DNA of 64,000 bases from Tetragonia tetragonoides (GCA_038025085.1 CM076139.1:54478807-54542806), one strand, 5' to 3'; shown: positions 46,425 to 59,037, numbered from the stretch's first letter. The notes: generated from the letters alone by a model not told the origin. Numbers and translations are program-made.

Positions 46425-49400
46425 TTGACTCGCATTACCTTCTCTTCTCCAGATGCTATCCGACTCAACCTTTGCCCTAAATTGACTCCCTCACAAAGTA
46501 ACCAAGGAGCAAAATATCTTCTACAGCACACAAAGGGTGAGAAATTGAGAAGGAAAACCCCCCACTGACAGTGAATTGAAAAAAAAGCTAAAGAAAAGAC
46601 CCAAATTGAAACTTCGAAAAATCTAGGGTTTGAAGCACTAACTGGAGAAATTACCAGAAAAACGATAGCGACATTTGAGTTGTACTTGGGTTTAATCGAC
46701 GAAGGATCAGCTGAAATCACTAGAAAACTTATCAATTTAGCTCTGATTTGGGCAAGTTCCAGAAAGGAAACTGATCTAGGGTTAGGAGAATCGTTTGGGG
46801 AAATTACAATAATTTTAGTCTGAAAAGTGACCAAAATACTTGAGGAAATCCAGTTTGTGGATGTACTGATGATATTTGATGAGGAAACAAGACTAAAAAT
46901 CAAGTTTTTGTGGATGGAAGCTTTGATGTGGGCTGGGGATCTGGAAATGTCGGGGGTTTTTTTTCTTCACATTCTTGGTTTTCTCTTTCTCTCTCTTCTG
47001 TTTCTCTCTCATGGTTTTTGTGCTAGTGTTCACTCCACATGACTCATGATCCTCTGGGCTGCCTCACTTCTAACTTTGTTGTAATAATTTATTTTTTTTC
47101 CTTTTTTGGAGCTAATTTTGTGACTAACTAGTAAGTAAAACTAAAACAACACCAAGGCGGGTTTTGGAGAGCTTCATCCGCAGGGGACATGGGAGGCCCA
47201 CGGGGTTGCTTATCCGGTCCCTGATAGACTTGGAATGGCATTTTACGGGACACTAGTGTAAGAGTTAGAACACCAAAGACATGGGTAATATCGAAGTTCA
47301 GGGATTCGGATGTCCCTCCGGGGCACTGAAAGTCCTATAGGGTCATGATAGACCACGGAAAAGTTTGGGAAAAAATGACACTTAGGGTCCGGGAAGCCGA
47401 AAACGAAGGTTATAATCCACATTTTTTGGTCTACCAAACGAAGGTGGATATTTTCGCACCACATCGCACAGAACACCCCTAGGTGACATGAGAGGTACTC
47501 GCGGTGGCTTATTCTGTCCCTGATAGGGCTTGGAAGGGCGTTTTATGGGACACTAGTGTAAAAGCAAGAACACCAAAGGCATGGGTGGTATCGAAGTTCG
47601 GGGATCCGGATATAGCTCCAGGGCCAACAAGGGTACTCTAGGGTCATAATAGACTACACATAGAAGTTTGGGCAAAAATGACACCATGCACTGGAAAGCC
47701 GAAGGCGAAGGTTATAATGCACGTTTTTTGGCTTCCAATAAACCCCGGAATGAAGGTGGATATTTTCATACCACATAACACGTAACGCCCATGTGGGACA
47801 TGGGAGGCTCTTGGGGTCGGTTATCTGGTCCCTGATAGGCTTTGAAGGGCGTTTTATAGGACACTAGCGTAAGAGCCAAAACACCAAAGGCATGGGTGAT
47901 ATCGAAGTTCGAGGATCCTGATGTCCCTCCCGGGGCACCGAGCTTTTGGGACACCGAGAGACCTTTAGGGTCATGATTGACTCCCTGGAGAAGTTTGGGC
48001 AAAAATGAAACTTGGGCCCCGGGAAGCCGAAAATAAAGGCTATAATCCATGGTTTTTGCGCTTTTGAGAGGCCCAGAAACGAAGGTAGATATTTTAACAT
48101 CACATAGCACGGAACACCCTTATAGGACATGGGAGGCCTCCGGGGTCGCTTATCCAGTCCTTGATAGGCTTGGAATGACGTTTTATGAGACATTGGTGTA
48201 AGAGCCGGAACACCAAAGACATGGGTGATATCGAAACTCGGGGATCCGGATGTTCCTCCCAAGGCACCGAGGGTCCTCTAGGGTCATGATAGACCCCTCG
48301 TATAAGTTTGGGAAAAAATGGCACCCGAGGCCCTGGAAACCAAAAATGAAGGCTATAATCCACCTTTTTTGAGCTTCCGGGAGACCGCGAAACGAAGGCG
48401 GATATTTTTGCACCAAGTCGCACTGAAGAACCATAGAGGAAATGGGATGATCTTGGGGTTGCTTATCCGATTCTTGAAAGGCTTGGAAGGGCTTTTTACA
48501 GGACACTTGTGTAAGAGCCAAAACGCCAAAGGCATGGGCGATATCGAAGTTCGGGAATCCTGATTTCCCTCTCGGGGCAACGAGGGTAATTTAGGGCCAC
48601 GATAGACCCCTCGGAGAAGTTTGGGCAGAAAAAGACACCCGGGCCCCAGGTATCCGAATATGAAGGCTATAATCCACGTTTTTTGGGCTTTTGGTAAGCC
48701 TCGAAACAAAGGTGTATATTTTCACCCCACATCACACGGAACACCGCTAGGGGACATGGGAGGCACCCGGGTCACTTATCCGATCCCTGATAGGCTTGAA
48801 AATGCATTTTACGTGACACTAGTGTAAGAGCCTGAACACTAAAGACATGGGTGATACCGAAGTTCGGGGATACGGATGTCCCTCACGTGACACTTAGGGT
48901 CATCTAGGGTCATGATAGACCCGACGAAAAAGTTTAGGCAAAAATGACACCTTGGCCCCGTGAAGCTGAAACGAAGGCTATAGTCGACCTTTTCGGGTTT
49001 CCGAGAGGCCCCAAAACGAAGGTGGATATTTCACACTACATAGCACAGAACACCCCTAGGGGACATGGGAAGCTCTCGGGTCGCTTATCCGGTCCCTGAT
49101 AGGCTTGTAAGGGCATTTTACGGGACACTAGCGTAAGAGCCGAAACCCCAAAGGCAAGGGTGATATCGAAATTCGGGAACTGGATATCCCTACTGGGCAT
49201 CGAGGGTCTTCTAGGGTCATGATAGACCCCCCCGAAAAAGTTTGCCAAAAATGACACCCGGGGCCGGGAAAACCGAAAATTAAGGCTATAATCCACGTTT
49301 TTTGAGCTTTCGGAAGGTCACAAAAAAAAGGTGGTTATTTACGCACCACATCGCATTGAACAACCAGTGAGGAAATGGGATTCCCTTGGGGACGTTTATT

Positions 49401-50424
49401 CGTTGTTTGATAGGCTTTGAAGATTTTTTTACGGGACACTTGTGTAAGAGCCAAAACACCAAAGGCATGGGTGATATCGAAGTTTGAGGATCCTGATGTC
49501 ACTCTCGGGGCACCGAGGGTAACCTAGGGTCATGATAGATCCCACGGAGCTGTTTAGGCAATAATGACATTCGGGCCCCAGGAAGCTGAAAATGAAGGCT
49601 ATAATCAACGTTTTTTGGGCTTATGGGAGGCCCCAAAACGAAGGTGTGTATTTTCACACCACATCACACGGAACACCCCTATGGTACATAGGAGGCCCTC
49701 GTGGTCGCTTATTCGGTCCATGATAGACTAGGAAAAACGTTTTACGTGATACTAGTGTAAGAGTAGGAACACTAAAGACATGGGTGATATCCATGTTCAG
49801 TGATCCGGATGTCCCTATCGGGGCACTAGACCCCCCGTAAAAGTTTGGGCAAAAATGACACTTGGGTCCCGGTAAGCCGAAAACGAAGGCTATAGTCCAT
49901 TTTTTTGGGTTTCCAAAAGGCCCCGAAATGAAAGTTGATATTTTCGCACTACGTAGCACGGCACACCCCTAGGAAACATAGGAGGCCCTCAAGGTCGCTT
50001 ATTCGGTTCTTAATAGGCTTGAAAGGGCATTTTACGGGACATTGATGTAAGAGTCAAAACACCAAACGCATGGGTGATATAGAAATTCGGGGATCCTGAT
50101 GCCCCTCACGGGGCACCGAGGGTCTTTTAGGGTCATGATAGACCCCCCGGAAAAGTTTGGGCAAACATGACAACTGGGCCACGGGAAGCCGAAAACCAAG
50201 GCCACAATCCACTTTTTTGGGCTTTCAGGAGGCGCCGAAACGAAGATGGATATTTTCACATAAAATAGCACGGAACACCCTTAGGGTACATGGGAAGTAC
50301 TCGGGGTCGCTTCTCCAGTCTCTGATAGGCTTGGAAGGACGTTTTACGGGACACTGGTGTAAGAGTCGGAACACGAAGGGCATGGGTGATACCGAAATTC
50401 GGGGATCCGGATGTCCCTCCCGAG

Positions 50425-51007
50425 TAGACCTGGCAATTTCCACCACATCCATGGATACCCGCCCAAATAAATGGGTGAAAACCCGATTAAACGGGTGAAT
50501 GGGTGGGTGACGGGTGGATCGTTGGTGGGTGATGGGTGAATCGGGTGATGATTTTTCACCCGCGAACCCGACCCATAAATCCACCCATCACCCATTTAGT
50601 ATTTCTAAAATATATAAAATAGAAATTTTCCAAAAATATGATAAGATTAGTTCCGGTTTTTTTTTAATTTGTTTGTAATAGGTAGTAGCTTTTGATGTCA
50701 AGTTGTAATATTTCACTTAATAATTATAAGTCGCCGTCTAGTAGACAATAATTACTTTGTTGATTATGCGATTTGATTTGCCGAATATAAATGTTTAGTT
50801 GTTTTATAGCCGACCGACTTCAATTTGTTAAGTTGATTATTTTACCAATTAGCCACCCGATCCACCAGTTTATTCGTGGATGATGGATGGATTGGATGCG
50901 GGTGAATTCTTTCGCGGGTGATGGGTGGACGAGTGGAGCTGAAAAATTATTCGGGTGGATGCGGGTGATGCTCCACCCAACCCAAATCTGACTCATTGCC
51001 AGGCCTA
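50425..51007. mobile_element. hAT-type MITE inside satellite array 2
   Basis: Terminal inverted repeats TAGACCTGGCAAT (50425) and ATTGCCAGGCCTA (ending 51007) differ at one base. The flanks are CTCCCGAG on the left and CTCCGAG on the right, an 8-bp duplication with one base lost. The 583-bp interior holds GGGTG/CACCC-rich subterminal repeats and AT-rich centre, no transposase. TAG(G/A)...GGCAAT ends with 8-bp duplications are typical of plant hAT elements. Confidence 0.87.
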
Positions 51008-53989
51008 CTCCGAGGGCACCTAGGGTCCTCGAGGGTCATGATAGACCCCCTCCACAGAAGTTTGTGAAAAAATGACACACGAGGCCCGGTAGCAGAAAAC
51101 GAAGGCTATAATCCACGTTTTTTGAGCTTCTGGGAGGCCCCAAAACGAAGGTGCATATTTTCACACCACATCGAACGAAACAACCCTAGGGGACATGTAA
51201 GACCCTCGGGGTCGCTTATCCGGTCCCTGATAGGCTTGGAAAGGCGTTTCACGTGACACTAGTGTAAGAGTCGAAACACCAAATACATGGTTGATATCGA
51301 AGTTCGGGGACCCGGATGTCCCTCCCGGGACATTAATGGTACTCTAGGTCATGATACACTCAACGGATAAGTTTGGGAAAAATGACACTTGGGCCCCGAA
51401 GAGCCGGAAAACGAAGGCTATAGCCCAATTGTTTGGGTTTCCGGGAGGCCCCGAAGCGAAGGTGATTATTTTCACACCACATAGCACGGAACACCGCTAG
51501 GGGACATGGGAAGCCCTCAGGGTCACTTATCCGGTCCCTGATAGGCTTGGAACGATGTTTTACGGGACACTGGTGTAAGAGCCGTAACACCAAAGGCAAG
51601 GGTGACACCGAAATTAAGGGATCCGGATGTCCCTCCTGGGGCAACGAGGGTCCTCTAGGATCATGATAGACCCTGCAGAGAAGTTTGTAAAAAAATGACA
51701 ACCAGGGCCAGGCCTGGGAAGCAAAAAACAAAGGCTATAATCCACGTGTTTTTAGCTTCGGGGAGGCCCCGAAACGAAGGTGGATATTTTCGCACCAAAT
51801 CGCACTAAACAAACATAGAGGACATGAGATGCACTTGGGGTCGCTTATACGGTTCTAAATACGCTTGGAAGGGCTTTCTACAGGACATTGATGTAAGAGC
51901 CAGAACACCAAAGGCATGGGTTATATCGAAAATCGGGGATCCGGATGTCCTTTCTGGGGAACCAAGGGTCATTTAGGGTCATGATAGACCCTCCGGAAAA
52001 GTTTGGGAAAAAATGACACCCTGGGCCCAGGAATCCGAAAACGACGGCTATAATCCACGTTTTTTGAGCTTTTGGGAGGCCCCACATTGAAGGTGGATAT
52101 TTTGAAACCACATCGCACAGAATACCCCTAGGGGACATGGGAGGCTCTCAAGTTTGCTTATCCGGTTCCTAATAGGCTTGGAAAGGTGTTTTACGTGACA
52201 TTAGTGTAAGAGCCGGAACACCAAACGCATGTGTGATATCGAAGTTCGGGGATACGGATGTCCCTCCCAGGGCACCGAGGGTCCTCTAGGGTCATAATAG
52301 ACCTTCCGAAAAATTTTGGGCAAAAATGACACCTGGGCCCCGGGGAGCCTAAAACATAGGTTGTAGTCCACTTTGTTGTGTTTCCATGAGGCCCGAAACG
52401 AAGGTGGATATTTTCACACCACATAGCATGGAGCATCCCTAGGGGACATGGGAAGCCCTCAAGGTCGCTTATCCGGTCCTTGATAGACTTGGAACGACGT
52501 TTTATGGGACATCTGTGTAAGAGCCGTAACATTAAAGGTGTGGGTGATATCGAAATTCGGGGATCCACATGTCCCTCATGGGGCACTGATGATCCTCTTA
52601 GGTCATGATAGACCCTCCGAAAACATTTGGGAAAAAATAACACCCGGGGCCCGGGAAGCCGAAAACGAAGGCTATAATCCACATTTTTTGAGCTTCTGGG
52701 AACCCCTCAACAAAGGTGGATATTTTCACACCACATCGCACGGAACACCCCTAAGGGACATGGGAGACCCTCGTTGTCGCTTATCCGGTCCCTAATAGGC
52801 TTGGAAATGCATTTTACGTGACACTAGTCTAAGAGCCGAAACATCAAAGACATGGATGAAATCGAAGTTCGGGGATCCGGATGTCCCTCCCGGAGCACCG
52901 AGGGTATTCTATGGTAAAGATAGACCCTACGGAAAAGTTTGGGCAAAAATGACACTTGAGCCCCAAGGAGCCGAAAACGAAGGCTATAGTCCACTTTTTT
53001 GGGTTTCCGGGAGGCCTCAAAGCGAAGGTGGTTATTTTCACACCACATAGCACAGAACACCGCTAGGGGAGATGGAAAGCCCTTGGGGTCACTTACCCGG
53101 TCCCTAATATGCTTGGAAGGTCGTTTTACGGGACAATGGTGTAAGAGCCGGAACACCAAAGACAAGGGTGATATCCAAATTCGTAGATCCGGATGTCGCT
53201 CTCGGGGCAACGAGGGTCCTCTAGGGACATGATAGACGCCCTGGAGAATTTTGGGCAAAAATGACACCCTGGGTTCGGAAAGCCGAAAACAAAAGCTATA
53301 ATCCACGTTTTTTGAGCTTCCGAGAAGTCCCGAAACGAAGGAGAATATTTTCGCACTAAATTGCACCGAACAACCATAGTGGACATGGGATGCACTTGGG
53401 GTCGCTTATAAGGGTGTTGATACGCTTGGAAGGGCTTTTTACTGGACACTGGTGTGTAAGAGACTAAGAGCCAGAACACTAAAGGCATGGGTTATATCGA
53501 AATTCGGGGATCCGGATGTCTCTTCTGGGAAACCGAGGGTCCTCTAGGGTCATGATAGACCCTTCGGAGAAGTTTGTGAAAAAATGACACCCGTGGCCCA
53601 GAAAGCCGAAAACGAAGGCTATAATCCACGTTTTTTGATCTTCTCGGAGACCCCACATTGAAGGTGAATATTTTCAAACCACATCGCACGGAACACCCCA
53701 AGAGGACATGGGAGGCACTCACGGTTACTTATCCGGTCCCTAATAGGCTTGGAAAGGCGTTTTACGTGACACTAGTGTAAGAGCCGGAACACCAAAGACA
53801 TCTGTGATATCGAAGTTTGGGGATCCAAATGTCCCTGACGGTGCATCGACGGTCCTCTAGGGTCATGATATATAGACCTCACGGAAAAGTTTGGGCAAAA
53901 ATGACACTTGGGCCCCGGGGAGCCGAAAACGAAGGCTGTAGTCCACTTTTTTGGGTTTCCATGAGCCCCGAAACGAAAGTGGATATTTG

Positions 53990-56612
53990 TAACACCCCGG
54001 ATTTTCTAAATAATAAATAAACAAAAATAGATAAACTCGAGCCGAAAATCGGGCAGAGCTTCCTTTGTAAATAGACATCCCTAGTTATCAACATTCTATA
54101 AACCTGCTTAAATAGAAAAATACAACAAAATAATCCAATTTGACAGCGGAAGACTTCTAACCAAATCCGGAGCATCACTGCCACACTCACTCATAGAATG
54201 AGTGCAAGGCAAACCTTACAAAACTCAATACAGACCAACAAACTTTAAAGATTTACAACTTACAACTGAATCAATCCAACTAATATAATCAGAAGCAAAA
54301 AGACTAATCTTCTGGTCAGCTCACAACGATCATCCAGTAGTGATCTTCAATAAACCTGTAAGACATACTGCAATCTACTCCCCCATGCAATCGAATATCG
54401 CATAGGTTCATCATAGGCCCACCATTGAAGAAAAATGGACAACACATACACATAAAAAGAAAAACAACCAATCAACAAAGGTGAGTAACCAAGTATTCTA
54501 CCGAGATAATAAAAGCAATAACATTTATAAAATAATCAAACTAAAACAAGAGGCATGCTCAATTAATATATCTAAACAGATATAGGTCTTACGACATTAT
54601 AATCACGCAAGCCTGTCACTCCAAATCTCAAGCCAAGTAATATATACAAGTTCACCTTATTACTTCATGGAACAAATCAATCAGACCCATATTTTATGCA
54701 GAAAGATACACCATCACATTTAAATTACAAATCCATAAATTCCAATAGCTTTAAGAGTTTTAGTCCATCATTTTACCTTTTTTTAATATATAGGGAAGAG
54801 AACGACGAGATCAGACGATCTCAACTTTCAGCGCAATGCTGATCACAAATCAAATCAAATGGCCAAGTCCCTAATGTGCACACCCTCCTAGCCCTATGGA
54901 GTTTTCAAGACCGCAGTCTGCCATAGTGGTTCATGTCTAGGAGAAGACAGTTACCCCAATTTCATGAGTAACCAAAATATCCATAATCAAAAGGATTACC
55001 CCATGTTCATGAGTAATCAAATAATCTCATAAGAGGGTTTGTGGAAGACCTTCTCCACAAATCTGCTCTCTTAAGTTGCCCATGTTCATCACCTTCAGGG
55101 GATCCTACCCAAAATCTATCTTGCCCTCAATTGTTCAAGTTTATGTTTAATAGCTTAAGAGAATTTAAGTGTTCACACCAACAAACATTACAAGTCCAAC
55201 AGAACGTCATGTCACCAGTTCATCTCAAATCCATACCATCAATTAATCCAAAACATACTAGCCACCAGTCAGTTTCATTTCTCAAAAAGTTCATAATACG
55301 ATAGTCCAACAAGATTATACCAACAATTCTCATACGAGTATCCATAGCAAGGTCACAACACATATTTCAATCTTCCTCAAAAACTAGCTCACAAGCACAA
55401 GTTCAATAGTTCTCTATACCAACCAAACAAGTTCGTCAAGTTATAATTCCAGCATCTTTAACATAAAATTCTAGCAATATTCAAGTAGCCCAAAATGAGC
55501 GTAAGCACCAACAGATAATCATTATAGAAATTCCACCATAGCCACAACTGCCACATATCCAATAGCTTTGATATTAAAATCAAACAGAACATCCAAAACA
55601 GAATTTAAACAGATTTAACAGAAGGTTCCAGCACTTACAAGTTCCATAAACAAGCTCGACAATAGGCAAAATACTCTCGAACTATTCTAGTGTTCCAAGG
55701 TTAATTACTACACTCACCAAACATCTGTTTTGCAGGCAAATATTCATTATATACCATAAAACTAGCAGCTATAAACAAGGTTTACATGAGCATAAATCAT
55801 ATCTAGAGGGCTACAAACATACTATAAATTCATCTAAAGTCTTATTAGTAATTATCACCAACTCTTGCACATATCACATGATTATATCCCACCATAATAT
55901 AACTAATACAAATCCAAGATCATAGGCAACTATACACTTACACAAGTTTCCACAAAAGCCATGTAGTCCAAGCATCAATTTGGGTTCAAGAGTTTATAGG
56001 GTTAAAATCTCTGTTTTCGGGTGATTATTACAGCAGTTCTGTATTTTGGCCATATCTCACTCGTTACACATCCTATCGAGGTGATTCAAAAACCTGTGGA
56101 AACCTTACAACGAGGGATACAACTTTCATGTTTCGATCGTCTTAAGAATCCAAACACAAAACAATCGAATTGAAGCATGAAGGTGCGATACAGGATTTCA
56201 TTCACCAAATAATCCACAAATAATTCAAACTCAAGAACTTAATAATTAAAATTTCATAACAAAGCACAAATCAATTCACATATTAATCATGATTTCCACA
56301 TAGCAAATAAAGAGAACATCATGTCCAATCGAATAGAAAGTTGGTTACCTTTCAATCAGATGGTCCAAAATAATCAAGCATCCAAACCCCTTAATTCAGT
56401 TGAACCCAATTATCTAAATTTAAGCATACAAATCAATAATCAGAATTTAACATATAAAACACTAAAAATCAGAAATTGAACAATCAAATAAGGGTTTAAG
56501 GTTTTTGGCAATACAAACCAGCAAGTAGGGAGAATTGGGTGGCGGTGACTCCATGGACAGCCCAGTCTGGTGGCAGAAACCCACCTCACGGTGGTCTGAA
56601 TTGACTCATGGG
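53990..56612. mobile_element. Unclassified 2.6-kb insertion in array 2 (LTR-like start)
   Basis: Satellite sequence stops at about 53990 and resumes at about 56612. The insert is AT-rich, has no sizeable coding frame, and begins TGTAACACCCCGGATTTTC, a start often seen in LTRs of plant gypsy elements, so a solo LTR or non-autonomous LTR element is possible. No target duplication was found. About 230 bp of one satellite monomer is missing at the junction, so insertion was accompanied by a deletion or later rearrangement. Confidence 0.5.
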
Positions 56613-58699
56613 GCAGGGGAATCCGGAAGCGAAGGCTATAATCCACGTTTTTTGAGCTTTTGGGACGCCCCACAACGAAGGTGGATATTTTCACACCACA
56701 TCGCACGGAACACCCTTAGGGGACATAGGAGACCCTAGGGGTCGCTTATCCGGTCTCTGATAGGCTTGGAAAGGCGTTTTACGTGACACTAGTGTAAAAA
56801 ACGAAACACTAAAGACATGGGTGATATCGAAGTTCGGGGATTCGGATGTCCCTCACGGGGCACCAAGGGTCCTCTAGGGTCATGACAAACCCCCGTAAAA
56901 GTTTGGGCAAAAATAATACTTGGATCGTGAGAAGCCGAAAACGAAGGCTATAGTCACTTTTTTGGGTTTCCTGGAGGCCTCGAAGCAAAGGTGGTTATTT
57001 TCACACCACATAGCACGGAACACCGCGAGGGGACATGGAAATCCCTCGTGGTCACTTATCCGGTCCCTGATATGGTTGGAAGAGCGTTTTACGGGACAAT
57101 GGTTTAAGAGCCGGAATACCAAAGGCAAGGGTGATATTGAAATTCGAAGATCCGGATATCGCTCCCGGGGCACCAAGGGTCCTCTAGGGCCATGATAGAT
57201 ACCCCGGGGAAATGTGGGCAAAAATGACACACTGGGCCCGGACAACCGAAAACGAAGGCTATAATCCACGTTTTTAGAGCTTTCGAGAGGCCCCGAAATG
57301 AAGGTGTATATTTTCGCATAAAATCGCACTGAACAACCATAGAGGACGTGGGATGCACTTGGGGTCACTTATACGGTTCTTGATACGCTTGGAAGGGCTT
57401 TTTACAGGACACTGGTGTAAGAGCCAGAACACCAAAGGCATGGGTTACATCAAAATTCGGTGATCCAGATGTCCATTCCGGGGACGCGAGGGTCCTCTAG
57501 GGTCATGATAGACCCTCCGGAGAAGTTTGGGGGCAAATGACACCCGGAGCCCGAGAAGGCGAAAAACGAAGGCTATAATCCACGTTTTTTGAGCTTCTGG
57601 GAGGCCCCACATTGAAGGTGGATATTTTTCAAACCACATCGCACGGAACACCTCTAGGGAACATGGGAGGCCCTTGGGGTTGCTTATTCGGTCCCTGATA
57701 GGCTCGAAAGGCGTTTTACGTGACACTAGTGTAAGAGCCGAAACACCAAAGACATGTGTGATATCGAAGTTCGGGGATCCAGATTTGCCTCCGATGGCAC
57801 CAAGGGTCCTCTAGGGTCATGATAGACCTCCCAAAAAAGTTTGGGCAAAAATGACACTTGGGCCCCGGGTAGCCGGAAACGAAGGTTGTAGTCGACCTTT
57901 TTGGGTTTCCATGAGGCCCGAAACGAAAGTGGATGTTTTCACACCACATAGCAAGGAACACCCATATGGGACATGGGAAGCCATCAATGTCGCTTATCCG
58001 ATCCTTAATAGGTTTGGAACGGTGATTTACGGGACATTGGTGTAAGAGACGTAACACCAATAGCATGGGTGATATCGAAATTCGGGGATCCAGATATCCC
58101 TCATGAGCCACTGATGGTCCTCTAGGGTCATGATAGACCCTTCGAAAAAGTTTTGGGAAAAAATGACACTCGAGGCCCGGAAAGCTTAAAATGAAGGCTA
58201 TAATCCACGTTTTTTGAGCTTTTGGGAGGCCCAACAACGAAGATGTATATTTTCACACAAAATCGCACGGAACACCCCTAAGGGACATGGGAGGCCCTTC
58301 GGGTCGCTTATCCGGTCCCTGATAGTCTTCGAAAGGCGTTTTACTTGACATTAGTTTTAGAGCCGGAACACCAAAAACATGGGTGATATAGAAGTTCGGG
58401 GATCCGCATGTCCCTCACAGGGCATCGAGGGTCCTTTAGGGTTATGATAAACCCGCCGGGGAAGTTTCGGTGAAGATGACACCTGGGCTCTGGGAGCCGA
58501 AAACGAAGGCTATAGTCCAAATTTTTTTGGTTTTCGGGAGTCCCAGATACGAAGGTGGATATTTTCACACCACATAGCACGGAACACCTATAGGAGACAT
58601 AGGAAGCACTCGTGGTCATTTATTCGGTCACTGATAGGCTTGAAAGGGCGTTTTACGGGACACTGGTGTTAGAGTCGAAACACCAAATAAGACCTCCAA

Positions 58700-59037
58700 G
58701 GCTGGTTATTGTCTCCCTTTTAGGTTTGGACATTTGTATTACTGATTATCAACTTTAAAGGGTTGAACATCATAAATCATTGGTAATTACGATGTTCAGA
58801 ATCTTGAATGTCCAACACAGAGCATCGGAGGTTCTCTTGGGTTAAAATGGACCTCTCGAAAAAATTTGGGAAAAAGTCTCAATTGGACCATGAGAAGCCG
58901 AAAATGAATGCTATAATTCATTTTTTTTTGGGTTTTTAGCGGGCGCTTGAACAAAATTGTTATTTTCACAAAATATCGTAGGAACATCTCTGACGAACAA
59001 AGGAGAACCTCAGAAATTGGTATCAAGCCCCTCCTAC
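58700..59037. repeat. Decayed satellite monomer at the right edge of array 2
   Basis: Family words survive in weakened form, for example GAGAAGCCGAAAATGAATGCTATAATTC and GGGTTAAAATGGACCTCTCG, but spacing and sequence have drifted far from the array consensus. Confidence 0.7.

Larger units (their letters stand above)
44059..46486 (-). mobile_element. RTE-clade LINE with 18-bp target-site duplication
   Basis: TCCCTCACAAAGTAACCA occurs at 44041-44058 and again at 46487-46504, giving an exact 18-bp target duplication around a 2.43-kb insert. On the minus strand the insert ends in a conserved tail, GGGTCTCTCGGAAACAGTC to CCCAGACCCCGCC, followed by a (TTG)n tail (the CAA run at 44059-44080 on the plus strand), as in RTE elements of many asterids. 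The 5' part, including the endonuclease, is missing, so it is 5'-truncated. The duplication lies within the L1 element, dating this insertion after it. Confidence 0.93.
39930..47040 (-). mobile_element. L1-type LINE, decayed, interrupted by an RTE LINE
   Basis: On the minus strand: an endonuclease start (FWNIRGAGRKDV and ALAETKVQ) at about 43410, further endonuclease at 42821-43276 (VIIGDFNEIGS, GGSFTW) and 42607-42882 (SDHCPI), a reverse transcriptase over 40729-42439 (NKSPGPDGFPALF, GIRQGDPLSPYIF, FADDTMIFAE), and a zinc-binding zf-RVT region to 39889 (WKLCLEGLPTKKWL, CIFC...CP). The frame changes several times (near 42850 at a homopolymer, near 41830, and between 40729 and 40629), so the copy is dead. 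The sequence upstream of the endonuclease (43430-44040 and 46505-47040) is probably 5' region or ORF1, but no ORF1 domain was recognised. Ends and target duplication were not found. Confidence 0.82.
47155..58700. repeat. Satellite array 2: ~312-bp monomers, pentameric HOR in right half
   Basis: Each monomer carries variants of GAAGGCTATAATCCACG, AACGAAGGTGGATATTTTC, CGCTTATCCGGTCCCTGATAGG, TTTACGGGACACT and GGGTCATGATAGAC. The GGCTATA(A/G)TCC word recurs at about 300-325 bp spacing from 47411 to 58513. About 27 monomers remain after subtracting two insertions. The same words in related form occur in array 1, so both arrays belong to one family. From about 51.1 kb, monomer types repeat in the order A-B-A'-A-B', giving a unit of about 1,563 bp. 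The A' monomer is marked by GGGATGCACTTGGGGTCGC and GATACGCTTGG. Confidence 0.93.

Noticed and set aside
47243..58619. Open frames of 60-180 codons in array 2 as separate genes
   Set aside because: Same reason as for array 1; the frames differ from monomer to monomer because of indels. Kept only as a general observation.
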